This document shows positions 48,034 through 56,962 of a stretch of DNA of 63,139 bases, piece by piece. Within the stretch, counting starts at the first letter, position 1; each line of letters begins with the position of its first letter. The notes under the pieces were generated by a model, which saw only the letters and a program-made list of their open reading frames with translations, was not told the origin of the DNA and did not search any database. The stretch covers positions 1 to 63,139 of the forward strand of contig CACJUH010000007.1 in the NCBI GenBank assembly GCA_902596545.1, written 5' to 3'. This DNA comes from an uncultured Candidatus Actinomarina sp. (GTDB lineage: Bacteria; Actinomycetota; Acidimicrobiia; Actinomarinales; Actinomarinaceae). Position numbers and translations under genes: made by a program.

Positions 48034-49062
48034 ATGAAGATAAAAGCAGAATATATATGGATTGACGGTCTTACTCCGACCGCAAAACTAAGGAGTAAAA
48101 CAAAGATAATTGAACAAGGAACAGAGCCTCCAATTTGGGGCTTTGATGGTTCAAGCACTCAACAAGCTACAGGTGACCAATCTGATTGCGTATTAAAACC
48201 AGTTGCTCAATTTCCAGACCCAATTAGAGGTGGAGACAACATATTAGTAATGTGTGAAGTAATGAATGTAGACATGACTCCACATGCTTCAAATACAAGA
48301 GCAGCTTTAGTTGAATCAGCTTCAAATTTTAGTGAATTTGAGCCTTGGTTCGGTATGGAACAAGAGTACACATTTTATGAGCAGTCTTATGACTCTCTCA
48401 AATATGGACAACCTCTTGGTTTCCCTCCATCAGGCTATCCTGCACCTCAAGGAGGTTACTACTGCGGAGTTGGCGCAGACGAAGTTTATGGACGTGATAT
48501 TTCAGAAGCACATGCAACAGCTTGTATAGAAGCAGGGCTAGGAATTTCTGGAACAAATGCAGAAGTTATGCCAGGTCAGTGGGAGTTTCAAATAGGTCCA
48601 GTCGGAGCACCAGATATTGGTGATCACATATGGGTTGCAAGATGGTTGCTCTATAGAATTGCTGAAGACTGGAACATTTCTGCAACTTTAAATCCAAAAC
48701 CTGTAAAAGGAGATTGGAATGGTGCCGGTATGCATACAAACTTCTCAACAAAACAAATGAGAGAAGAAAATGGTTATGATGCTATTATCGCAGGTTGCGA
48801 AGCGCTTGGTAAGAATGCAGATTTGCATGTAAAAAATTATGGTGCAAATATAGAAGACAGGCTTACAGGTGACCACGAAACTCAAAGTTTTGATACTTTT
48901 TCTTACGGAGTTAGTGATAGAGGTGCATCAATAAGAATTCCTTGGCAGGTTGAAGTAGATAAAAAAGGCTACTTAGAAGACAGAAGACCTAATGCAAATG
49001 GTGATCCTTATGTGATTGCTATGTTGATGATTGATACGGTTTGTTCAGCAGCTTCTAGCTAG
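48034..49062 (+). CDS. glnII: Glutamine synthetase type II (GlnII)
   Basis: The 342-residue enzyme belongs to the short, eukaryote-like GSII class: AEYIWIDGLT, WGFDGSSTQQA, GMEQEYTFYE, VGADEVYGRDISEAH, QWEFQIGP, NGAGMHTNFST and RGASIRIPW. GSII joins ammonia to glutamate using ATP. It occurs in some Actinobacteria beside GSI. Its divergence from GlnR, with a box-like repeat between, suggests nitrogen control. A leaderless box sets the start. Confidence 0.94.
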   Translation: MKIKAEYIWIDGLTPTAKLRSKTKIIEQGTEPPIWGFDGSSTQQATGDQSDCVLKPVAQFPDPIRGGDNILVMCEVMNVDMTPHASNTRAALVESASNFSEFEPWFGMEQEYTFYEQSYDSLKYGQPLGFPPSGYPAPQGGYYCGVGADEVYGRDISEAHATACIEAGLGISGTNAEVMPGQWEFQIGPVGAPDIGDHIWVARWLLYRIAEDWNISATLNPKPVKGDWNGAGMHTNFSTKQMREENGYDAIIAGCEALGKNADLHVKNYGANIEDRLTGDHETQSFDTFSYGVSDRGASIRIPWQVEVDKKGYLEDRRPNANGDPYVIAMLMIDTVCSAASS

Positions 49063-49666
49063 AAGTTGCTGATGCAACAATTTGCTCTACTCTCTCAATA
49101 AATAAATCTAAATTACTATTGAAAGATTCCAGTGCAGCCGTTCTTCTTTCACCTGTATCAGGCGCTGTCAATCCTTCTAACAACTCTAAAGTGTCTTCAT
49201 AAATTAGATTGACTAAAATAGTAAGTTCATCGTGAGTAGAAACTAGACTAGATTGATTAGCTGGTGGACCAGGTTCTGAAAAAATACCAACAAAATTTTC
49301 GAAATCTTCAATAAACTCTTGAAATTCTTGCTGAGCTTCTTGATAGGTGGTAACTTTGTCGTCCCATCTTTGATTAGTTTCTAAAACCTTTTTTCCCAAT
49401 TCAATAGCTTGAATTTTCTCACCTGTTATTTCTTCAAGGTATGAAACTACATCTTCAGGAATTGTTGTGGTTGTTGTTGAAGTAGTTGTAGGTTCTTCAA
49501 TATTTTCAACCGCCGTTTCTTCAGTTGAGATATTTTCCTCAACAATTTCTAAGTCGTTTTGTGTTGCCACTCTATTTATAAACGTATACGTTGTAGCTAT
49601 CATCCCAATAAGAACTAATGGAAGAATTAATCTACCGGGTTTAGGATCGCTATTGAAATTTTCCAT
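49055..49666 (-). CDS. Membrane-anchored protein with Thr-rich linker
   Basis: A short cytoplasmic N-terminus is followed by one membrane helix (LILPLVLIGMIATTYTFI), a Thr/Glu-rich linker (EEPTTTSTTTTTIPED), and an acidic helical external domain of about 130 residues with coiled-coil-like segments. No enzymatic motif is seen. The low-complexity Thr linker resembles that of surface proteins in this window, such as the metallopeptidase. Its stop overlaps glnII by eight bases. Confidence 0.6.
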   Translation of the reverse strand: MENFNSDPKPGRLILPLVLIGMIATTYTFINRVATQNDLEIVEENISTEETAVENIEEPTTTSTTTTTIPEDVVSYLEEITGEKIQAIELGKKVLETNQRWDDKVTTYQEAQQEFQEFIEDFENFVGIFSEPGPPANQSSLVSTHDELTILVNLIYEDTLELLEGLTAPDTGERRTAALESFNSNLDLFIERVEQIVASATSS

Positions 49667-49672
49667 ATGTAT

Positions 49673-49678
49673 ATATTA
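49673..49678 (-). promoter_or_regulatory. -10 box TAATAT, leaderless start
   Basis: Minus-strand TAATAT, six bases (ATACAT), then ATG at 49666. The box directly abuts the stop of the upstream Nfu-like gene. Confidence 0.55.
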
Positions 49679-49909
49679 TCAAGAGTTGTCTTTTAAATCT
49701 TTAATTATATCTTCCCAAGAATAATTTTCATTCTTTGATATTGTTAAAAAATTTGGACCAGTAAAGATACTCTTGACTCCATCATGTGATAATAGATAGT
49801 TTATTTCAGGGGAATAAGCTCCTTCTTTATCTAGATAAATGGATACTTCATAGCTGTGAACAACTTCAATCTTTTTGGCGTTTGGATTTGGAGTGTCTAT
49901 AAATTCCAT
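49679..49909 (-). CDS. Stand-alone Nfu/NifU N-terminal domain protein
   Basis: The 76-residue protein matches the Nfu_N domain: TPNPNAKKI at the start, SPEINYLLSHDGVKSIFTGPNFLTISKN in the middle (split), and the SWEDIIKDL tail. Full Nfu proteins add a C-terminal CxxC cluster-binding domain, which is absent here. It may pair with a separate NifU-type protein or act as an Fe-S accessory with nearby mrp and iscA-type genes. That link is inference. Confidence 0.8.
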   Translation of the reverse strand: MEFIDTPNPNAKKIEVVHSYEVSIYLDKEGAYSPEINYLLSHDGVKSIFTGPNFLTISKNENYSWEDIIKDLKDNS

Positions 49910-49940
49910 AATTATAAATATTTTAATAGCAAAAAAAGGT

Positions 49941-49946
49941 TAAGAT
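49941..49946 (+). promoter_or_regulatory. -10 box TAAGAT, leaderless start
   Basis: TAAGAT, six bases (GTCTTT), then ATG 49953. Confidence 0.55.
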
Positions 49947-49952
49947 GTCTTT

Positions 49953-50498
49953 ATGAATAATCAAAAATTGACAATTCAGCAATCAATTACTTTCGGTAAT
50001 CTAGGTAAGCACCTCAAAGGCACAATTAGCCTATATATGTTTACTCTTGGATCAGCAATTCTTGGTTTTTCAGTTTATCTATTTTTGTCAACAATAACCT
50101 TGCAGGAAACTAACTATGTATCTTGGACAGGTGAAGCATTGTTCTGGGGGTTAATATTTTTTCTTATTTCTATTTTTATTTTATTTTTACCTATTGAATT
50201 TTCTAACACTTTTTACTTACTTAATGATTCATTTAATGATTTGGTTATTAATATAATTTCAACAATTTTAACTTCTTTATTTTTTTTAATTTTCTTCCAA
50301 ATTGTGATACCGAGTCAAATTTTAATTTTTAATGAGATTAGCATTATTGCACGATCAGTCTCTTTTTCTGGATTTATAGTAATTCCAATTAGTTTTTTCA
50401 TACTAAATAACTTACCTGCAAGAATAAAAATTTTTGAAAATTACAATTTCAGCACAATATTATTTTTGTGGGTTATAAGCTTACAGCTTTTTCTTTAA
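49953..50498 (+). CDS. Polytopic membrane protein, unknown
   Basis: About five hydrophobic helices in 181 residues, after a polar N-terminus with LGKHLKGTISLYMF. Its very high Ile/Phe content is typical of this genome's membrane proteins. No family motif is recognised. It ends one base from the convergent argS stop. A leaderless box sets the start. Confidence 0.55.
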   Translation: MNNQKLTIQQSITFGNLGKHLKGTISLYMFTLGSAILGFSVYLFLSTITLQETNYVSWTGEALFWGLIFFLISIFILFLPIEFSNTFYLLNDSFNDLVINIISTILTSLFFLIFFQIVIPSQILIFNEISIIARSVSFSGFIVIPISFFILNNLPARIKIFENYNFSTILFLWVISLQLFL

Positions 50499-50499
50499 A

Positions 50500-52137
50500 C
50501 TACATCTCACTTACAGGTTCAATACCTAGACAATTAAAAACTTTAGTAATTGTTTGATAGAAAATCTCTACAATGCATAGTCTGTGAAGTTTTAAATCTT
50601 CATTAATGTCCTCAGAAAATATTTTATTATTTGTATAAAATTTATTAAATTCATGACACAGGCTATATGCATATTCTGCCAAATGATGAGGCTCATTTGT
50701 TTCTAGTGCCATTTTAAAGAAATGATTAAATTTTAAAATCTCAATAACAAGTTTTCTTTCATCATTGCCAATAACGCTTAACCGGCTCTCTACATGGCTT
50801 TGGGCTATCAGCTTTTTTGCTCTTACTTGTGAATATTGAATAAATATTGCCGATTTACCAGACACATTTGTAAATTTATCTATGTCAAAAATATAATTAC
50901 TTGTTCTTTTTGTTACTAGATCTGAATAGGCCAGGACACTTTTTGCTAATGTGGAGACGATTGCACTATCTAAATTATTTTCAGATAATTTATTTATTAA
51001 ATCATTATAAAGCTCAATTAATTTGTAGTTTTTACCATCACGAGTTTTCATTGGCTTACCTTTTTCATCATTTACAGTTCCAAATGGAACATGTTCAAAC
51101 TTTGATTTTGATAATTTGAAATAATCTACAAGTTTGAATAATTGTTTAAAGTGGTTTTTTTGTCTTTGATCAACAACATAAATATAATAATCTGGACTAA
51201 AATTTTTTTCTCGATACAGTATTGTGCCAATATCTGTAGTCAAATACATATAGGATCCGTCTGATTTGGTGATTAATGCAGGTGGATCTTGATTATCGTT
51301 TGCAATAAGTGCCCCATCATCGATTTTTACCAATGTTTTCTTTTTTAAATTATTAATAAAATCAGGAAGCAATGAAATTACATCACTTTCACCAAGGTAA
51401 TAGTCAAAATTAAAATCAAGATCACTTAATAATGATTTGATATTTTTGGTTGAAACATCGTATATTTTTTGCCATTGGGAAATTCTGTATTCATTTTTAA
51501 GGTTCATTTCTTTTGAAATATTTAGTGCTTTAGAATAAAACTCTTCATTTTCTTTTGATAGGCTTGAAGCATTTGGGTATATCTCTTCTAAGTCATCAGA
51601 TGATAGTGTTTCAATATCAATATTTTTATCCTCAATGTATGCAATTATTAAAGCCAATGGCATACCCCAATCTCCAAAATGAATATCTGTAATAGTTTTG
51701 TAACCAGCCATTTTATATATATTTGCTAAAGACCTGCCGATATTTAGAGTTCTGATATGGCCTACATGTAGAGACTTTCCAATATTTGCACCACCATAAT
51801 CAAAAATTACGGTACCTTTTTCCACTACGTTTTTTTTTAGAATATTTTTTTTGTGATTTTGCAAACTTTCTTCTAAAAAAGTTGAGCTTAATTTTATATT
51901 TATAAAACCTGAATCTACAATTTCAAAACTTTCAATAAAGTTACTATTTCTAAACTTTTCTTTTATTGAGTTCACTATTTCATTAAAATTTTTATCTTTC
52001 TTTATTTTTATTAGATCGTTTATTTGAATATCAGTGTCTTCATTAAAATTTGAATATCTAGCATCTATTTCGTTATTAATTTCAAATTTAATCAACTCTT
52101 CTTCTACTAGATTTGTAATTTTTTTTAGCTCATTCAT
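50500..52137 (-). CDS. argS: Arginyl-tRNA synthetase
   Basis: The class I synthetase has the ArgRS-specific N-terminal additional domain (1-100), the HIGH box as HVGH in GKSLHVGHIRTLNIGRSL, and FGTVNDEKGKPMKTRDGKNYKL (split) as the KMSKS equivalent. The C-terminal DALR anticodon domain (420-545) carries QYSQVRAKKL. Length 545 is normal. It attaches arginine to tRNA(Arg). It stands alone, divergent from the glycan cluster. Confidence 0.95.
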   Translation of the reverse strand: MNELKKITNLVEEELIKFEINNEIDARYSNFNEDTDIQINDLIKIKKDKNFNEIVNSIKEKFRNSNFIESFEIVDSGFINIKLSSTFLEESLQNHKKNILKKNVVEKGTVIFDYGGANIGKSLHVGHIRTLNIGRSLANIYKMAGYKTITDIHFGDWGMPLALIIAYIEDKNIDIETLSSDDLEEIYPNASSLSKENEEFYSKALNISKEMNLKNEYRISQWQKIYDVSTKNIKSLLSDLDFNFDYYLGESDVISLLPDFINNLKKKTLVKIDDGALIANDNQDPPALITKSDGSYMYLTTDIGTILYREKNFSPDYYIYVVDQRQKNHFKQLFKLVDYFKLSKSKFEHVPFGTVNDEKGKPMKTRDGKNYKLIELYNDLINKLSENNLDSAIVSTLAKSVLAYSDLVTKRTSNYIFDIDKFTNVSGKSAIFIQYSQVRAKKLIAQSHVESRLSVIGNDERKLVIEILKFNHFFKMALETNEPHHLAEYAYSLCHEFNKFYTNNKIFSEDINEDLKLHRLCIVEIFYQTITKVFNCLGIEPVSEM

Positions 52138-52205
52138 TATTTGTATACTTTAAGATTGTATCTTTCTTTAACATTAGCTTAACTAATAAGAATATAATGT
52201 TTTTA

Positions 52206-53708
52206 GTGATGATAGATTATTTGAACAAGAATAGAAATCAGATAGCGGTTATTCTTGCAATTTCACTGACCTATTTTTATAGGGTTAATCAATTTATTTT
52301 TCCACAAAACTACCAACAAGACGATGTATCTGAATTAAGAGTTATTTTCTTTGAGAACTTTTCTTGTGCTTTAGACCAGGGAGATAATCATCCATTATTT
52401 ACAATATTTATTTGGTTTTTATCAAAATTTTTTGAATACCCCGAATATATCTTATCGTCTTTAATAATTATTTTGACTATTTCATCAATATATATTTTGT
52501 TCAATATATTTGGGGATCAATTTTCGATAGGTATTGCAATTATATTTTTAGGAGTTTTGTTTTTTTCTCAACCAATAATTACATATTCCTTATCACTTAA
52601 ACAATATGCTCTGGAGCTTTATGCATCTGTTTATTCATTTAGATTTTTTCAAAAGTATTTAAATACAAATGAATATAAAAATTCTATATCAAAGTACTGT
52701 TTTGTATCTGTAATTCTAACGTTATTTTCTTTTGTAAATGCGATACCTTTTTTCTTGACAATATTTTTTATATTTTTAAATGAAAAAAGAATTAATTTTA
52801 ATTTAATTATATTTCCTTTTTTAGCAATACTCCCTTTTACACGATTCATTATTTCAAAACTCCAAAGAGTTTCAGGTAATGGATATTGGGATGATTTTTT
52901 TATAACTAATGAAGTAGTATCATTTCAAGACTTCTATGAGAATTTTTATTTTCTAAATAGTTTATTTCTTAAAAGTTTATTCGTTGAGAACCTTGTACCA
53001 CTAGTTTTTCCAATTTACCTCTTATCGGTGGTAATCGCATTTTTTCAAAAAGATAAATTAACAAATTATTCACTTTTAGGAGTTGCTTCTATTGTTTTAC
53101 TATCGATTATTGGGTTTTACCCCCTTGGTGGAGGTAGAACAGATATTTTATTCATTCCATATTTATTATTTTTAATAAGTAGTTTTGCCAACTTTTTGTA
53201 TTTGAAATTTTTTAACAAAAAAGGCCAATTTTTATTGGCGGTTATTTTTGCTCTGTACATAACTAATGGAGTTGCAACTACAGAAGTGTTCTATAAAGAT
53301 GAGAACGTAGAGCCAATAATTGAGAATATAAGGGAAAAATATAACAACGATGATGCATTAATAATCGTCACAGAAGATCAGTTCCCTTCAATTATTTACT
53401 ACTCAATGGACTTAGTCGACTCTGTTTCTTTTGAGATAGGTGATTGTACAAAGACTATTCCGAACATCAGCAATATTTTGCAATTTAAAAATAATTCATA
53501 CTTTAACAACTTAGGAGAAAATAAGGGCGATACTTCTGATGTAATACAAGAAAAAAATCAAATTATATTGATCGGGATTGAGCTTCCTGGAACAAATGGA
53601 AAATACAGGGCTGCAAATGATTTGATTTTAAAAAACGGATTTATTATTGATTCTCAAACTAAATACGAAAATGGGCTGGTAAGTATAAAATTTATAAGAG
53701 ATGAATAA
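52206..53708 (+). CDS. GT-C-type membrane glycosyltransferase (PMT/GT39-like)
   Basis: A 500-residue protein with about 11 membrane helices. The first outer loop has QQDDVSELRV, with acidic residues where GT-C enzymes place their catalytic Asp, and DNHPLFTIFIWF follows. A soluble C-terminal domain begins near 380. Such enzymes use polyprenyl-phosphate sugars outside the membrane. I chose GTG 52206 because a TATAAT box covers 52193-52198, overlapping ATG 52197; ATG 52209 is also possible. It overlaps the next glycosyltransferase by eight bases. Confidence 0.68.
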   Translation: MMIDYLNKNRNQIAVILAISLTYFYRVNQFIFPQNYQQDDVSELRVIFFENFSCALDQGDNHPLFTIFIWFLSKFFEYPEYILSSLIIILTISSIYILFNIFGDQFSIGIAIIFLGVLFFSQPIITYSLSLKQYALELYASVYSFRFFQKYLNTNEYKNSISKYCFVSVILTLFSFVNAIPFFLTIFFIFLNEKRINFNLIIFPFLAILPFTRFIISKLQRVSGNGYWDDFFITNEVVSFQDFYENFYFLNSLFLKSLFVENLVPLVFPIYLLSVVIAFFQKDKLTNYSLLGVASIVLLSIIGFYPLGGGRTDILFIPYLLFLISSFANFLYLKFFNKKGQFLLAVIFALYITNGVATTEVFYKDENVEPIIENIREKYNNDDALIIVTEDQFPSIIYYSMDLVDSVSFEIGDCTKTIPNISNILQFKNNSYFNNLGENKGDTSDVIQEKNQIILIGIELPGTNGKYRAANDLILKNGFIIDSQTKYENGLVSIKFIRDE

Positions 53709-54789
53709 TTCAGTTTTAATTATTTGCACATCACTAAATATGGGTGGATCAGAAAAGCAAGCAGTTTGGCTTGCAAATAAACTTATTGAAGAAAATAAAA
53801 AAGTCTACTTTGTTTCCTTAAAAGATGCAGGAATTTTATCTACTGAGTTAAGCCCTAAAATATCGGTCAATAATTTTAAATTAAGAAATGCAAAAAACCC
53901 ATTAACAAAATTTCTTTATTTCTGCCTGGGGGTTGTAAAACTTTCAAGGCTTATCAAAAACAAAGAAATTACAACGATTATTACTTTTTTATTTCACTCC
54001 AATGTTGTAGGTAAGCTATTAAAAATAATAAGCAGAGAAAAAATATTACATATAGCAACATTTAGATCTGACAGGCTGAGCAAAAGAGATTCAAAAATTA
54101 GTAGATTTAGGACTCTTATTTTTAAAAACTTTGTATTGGATAAAGATATATTTGTTGTATTTAATTCAATGTCTGGCTTGAATAATATGAATTTAAAAAA
54201 TGTCAATACAAGGATTATTTTTAATACTCCTCTTAACAATGTTCAATTGAGTAAGGATACGAAAGAACAGAATACAAAATTAGTATTTATAGGTCGTTTT
54301 GATGAATTAAAAAATGTTAAAAATATTGCATTGTCTATGAAATATTTACTATTTGAAGATATTGTTTTGGATATATATGGCAAAGGTCCAGATTTAAAAT
54401 CTATAGAACAAGCTATTATAGATAACAGTCTTCAAAACAATGTAAAACTTAAAGGAATTGATAAAGAGATTGCTAACAAGTTAAGTAATTATGATGCGTT
54501 AATTATCGCTTCTACCCACGATGCCTTTCCGAATGTACTAATAGAAGCAATGAATGCAGGAGTTGTCCCTATTTCCACAAAAGTAGGAGATTGCGAGTGG
54601 CTATTAAATGAAAATAGAGGGATATTCATCAATGGATTTGATTCAGAATCTATATATTTATCTATAAAAGAGTTTTATGAAATGGATTTGAATCAAAAGA
54701 ATGCAATTATTAAAAATGGAAGAAATTTTATTAATCAAAATTTGAGTGAAGAAAAAATTCTTAAAGATTGGTTAGACCTGCTTTTTTAA
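53701..54789 (+). CDS. GT-B glycosyltransferase, family 4-like
   Basis: The 362-residue protein has the GT4 plan: N-terminal CTSLNMGGSEKQAVWLANKL, then C-terminal donor-binding motifs GRFDELKNV, LDIYGKGPDL, and the EX7E-type region DAFPNVLIEAMNAGVVPIS (split from STH). It adds a sugar from a nucleotide donor on the cytoplasmic side. It overlaps the upstream GT-C gene. Its stop shares TTAA with the convergent membrane gene. Sugar unknown. Confidence 0.87.
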   Translation: MNNSVLIICTSLNMGGSEKQAVWLANKLIEENKKVYFVSLKDAGILSTELSPKISVNNFKLRNAKNPLTKFLYFCLGVVKLSRLIKNKEITTIITFLFHSNVVGKLLKIISREKILHIATFRSDRLSKRDSKISRFRTLIFKNFVLDKDIFVVFNSMSGLNNMNLKNVNTRIIFNTPLNNVQLSKDTKEQNTKLVFIGRFDELKNVKNIALSMKYLLFEDIVLDIYGKGPDLKSIEQAIIDNSLQNNVKLKGIDKEIANKLSNYDALIIASTHDAFPNVLIEAMNAGVVPISTKVGDCEWLLNENRGIFINGFDSESIYLSIKEFYEMDLNQKNAIIKNGRNFINQNLSEEKILKDWLDLLF

Positions 54790-56093
54790 TTTTTATTTTT
54801 TCTACGATTTTTAAAATTGTGAAATTCCCTTGAAAAGAAATATAAGTGAAAGAAAATTAAAATCGAACCAAATCTTGCGTGGGGGGTTGATAATAGAAGA
54901 AGAGGAAAGATTAATAATAAATAATAAATTATTATTTTATCTAGCTTCTTTTTAATAAAAGTTTCTTTCAAAATATATTTAAAAGTAAAAAATAGTAAAA
55001 AAAGATTTGTAGCTGTGTAAATTAATTTATAACCAGTCAAATTATCTAGATTAAAAACATAGTTAAGTAAATGGTCTCCCGGCTCAAGTAAAATATAAAT
55101 AAAAGATCTAGAAGTTAGTATAAAAAGTTCAGGTATATTATTTTTTAATACTCTTAAAGCATAAGATTGGTATTCGCTAGCAACAAGGTGTGGATTAGGC
55201 CCTGGAGCATTAGCTATAACCCTTGAAACATTTCCTAATTCAACTTTATTTCTTAATACTTGCGACCAGTATCGTCTTTCTTCATATTCAATATTTATAA
55301 TTTCAAAAAGAGATTTATTTCCAGACAGGTCTTCATCTATTGCCATGACTCCGCTTGCAGTTTCTTCAAGTAAATTCATCCCGGACAAAGAAGAAAAAAG
55401 ATATAAATTAGTAAAGTTATAATTTCTTACAGTCCAACCAACAGTGGGAATAAGTAGTAAAAAACAAAATATCAAAAATTTTTTAATATTTAATTTTTCT
55501 ACATATAAATTGATAAATAATAATATTCCTAAGCTGAGTACAACAAATGCAGGGCGAAGCAGGGGAAGAACGCCTACTATACAAAAGAAAATGTATTTAT
55601 TTTTGTTTTGTAACAAAAAATAAATAGATAGAGAGATTAAAAAGATCGAAAAACTTTCCGTAATTAACAGCTGATTCAGTGAAATCAATACCGGATTAAA
55701 AAGAAAAAGTATGAAAATTATTAATGCAAATTTAATATCAGCAAATTTTTTTATTATTGATAAAAGAATTAAAGACGAAATTATATGAAATACATTTTGA
55801 ATTATGATGACTGTTTTTAAATTATTGAGAAAAATTGATAAAAAAAGTGGATAAATTGGAGTCCTTATAGTTTCTACACCAGCATCAATAAACTCTGCTC
55901 TAACAAATTGATTAGAGTTTTTTAAAGATTCTGCAAGTGATATGTATGAAACGCTGTCTCTTGCCGGATCATAAAAGTCATTAATATTTTTAGATGCAGT
56001 ATTTTGAATAATTAATAATGCAAAAATAAATATAGATAAAAAAATAAATAAGGTTTCAAAATTTATTTTTCTAATTTTGTAATTTGATAACAT
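54786..56093 (-). CDS. GT-C-like polytopic membrane protein
   Basis: A 435-residue protein with about ten membrane helices. An outer loop after helix 1 contains DFYDPARDSVSYISLAESL, and later ETIRTPIYPLFLSIFL resembles the dolichyl-phosphate-mannose-mannosyltransferase-like (GT39/GT83) first loop. This suggests lipid-linked sugar transfer. The C-terminal soluble part is small. It ends the minus-strand run epimerase-methyltransferase-GT2, and is spaced eight bases after the epimerase. Confidence 0.65.
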   Translation of the reverse strand: MLSNYKIRKINFETLFIFLSIFIFALLIIQNTASKNINDFYDPARDSVSYISLAESLKNSNQFVRAEFIDAGVETIRTPIYPLFLSIFLNNLKTVIIIQNVFHIISSLILLSIIKKFADIKFALIIFILFLFNPVLISLNQLLITESFSIFLISLSIYFLLQNKNKYIFFCIVGVLPLLRPAFVVLSLGILLFINLYVEKLNIKKFLIFCFLLLIPTVGWTVRNYNFTNLYLFSSLSGMNLLEETASGVMAIDEDLSGNKSLFEIINIEYEERRYWSQVLRNKVELGNVSRVIANAPGPNPHLVASEYQSYALRVLKNNIPELFILTSRSFIYILLEPGDHLLNYVFNLDNLTGYKLIYTATNLFLLFFTFKYILKETFIKKKLDKIIIYYLLLIFPLLLLSTPHARFGSILIFFHLYFFSREFHNFKNRRKNKN

Positions 56094-56101
56094 TAAATAA
56101 C

Positions 56102-56962
56102 TTAGTAATCAAAATCTAACAATGAATCTACGATACTAAATATACTTCCCTTAAATTCAAAATTAAACTCTTTTTCAAATTTTTGAGTTTTCATCATAAA
56201 GTTGTATGTTTTCGTATTTCCTAGATCATTTAGTTTAGCCCCTGTAATACTCTTAATCTCTTTACCCAACTCACCAATTGAAGAATTAAAAGATGCGAGA
56301 TTATATATTCCTGTCTGAGTACTAGATTCTAGAATCGCATCTATTGCTTGAAGTAAATCATTAATCCATAAGATGGGTCTAAAAAAATCTTTATTCATAA
56401 TATTTATTTCACCTGAATCTTTAAACGATTTAATCATTGAATTTATCATAAGTTCTTTTTTCATGTTTTGACTAACGCCATTTACTGTTCCAAATCTAAG
56501 ACCGATTCCATTTCTTTCATTAGAAATTAAGTAATTGTCAAAAGATATTTTTGTAAAATCATAAATGTTTTTGGGTATCATTGTTGGGGAATTTTCATCA
56601 CAATATTCTGCTATATCTCTTGAGTAAACACTTCCTGAACTTGCATAAATAAGTCTATTTTTAAACCTATCTCTTAAACTAATTAAATCATAAAAGTTAT
56701 TGTTCAATGCTTCTTTAGGGCTATTCAATGAATCCTGTACCGAAGAATGCCCTGCAAGCCATATGCAATCGGTATGAGAATTTAGAAAATCCTCATCTAG
56801 GTTTTGGTAGTCGTTTTGAAAAAAATTAGAAGACTTTTCTTTTTTAGAACTTGGACGTCTTAAATTATCGACTTTGTTTATCTCGTACCCCTTATTTGAT
56901 AAAAAATTAGATAATTCAGATCCTATATATCCGGACGAACCAATTAATAGTATTTTCTTCAC
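56102..56962 (-). CDS. NAD-dependent nucleotide-sugar epimerase/dehydratase (SDR)
   Basis: The 286-residue extended SDR has GSSGYIGSEL (8-17), SSGSVYSRD, and the catalytic YDFTK (Y and K in the YxxxK pair), plus FFRPILWINDLLQAI typical of sugar epimerases. It probably modifies a nucleotide-bound sugar for the glycan made here. It starts on the stop of the methyltransferase gene (four-base overlap), so the two act together. It is shorter than usual UDP-sugar epimerases (about 310-330). Confidence 0.82.
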   Translation of the reverse strand: MKKILLIGSSGYIGSELSNFLSNKGYEINKVDNLRRPSSKKEKSSNFFQNDYQNLDEDFLNSHTDCIWLAGHSSVQDSLNSPKEALNNNFYDLISLRDRFKNRLIYASSGSVYSRDIAEYCDENSPTMIPKNIYDFTKISFDNYLISNERNGIGLRFGTVNGVSQNMKKELMINSMIKSFKDSGEINIMNKDFFRPILWINDLLQAIDAILESSTQTGIYNLASFNSSIGELGKEIKSITGAKLNDLGNTKTYNFMMKTQKFEKEFNFEFKGSIFSIVDSLLDFDY

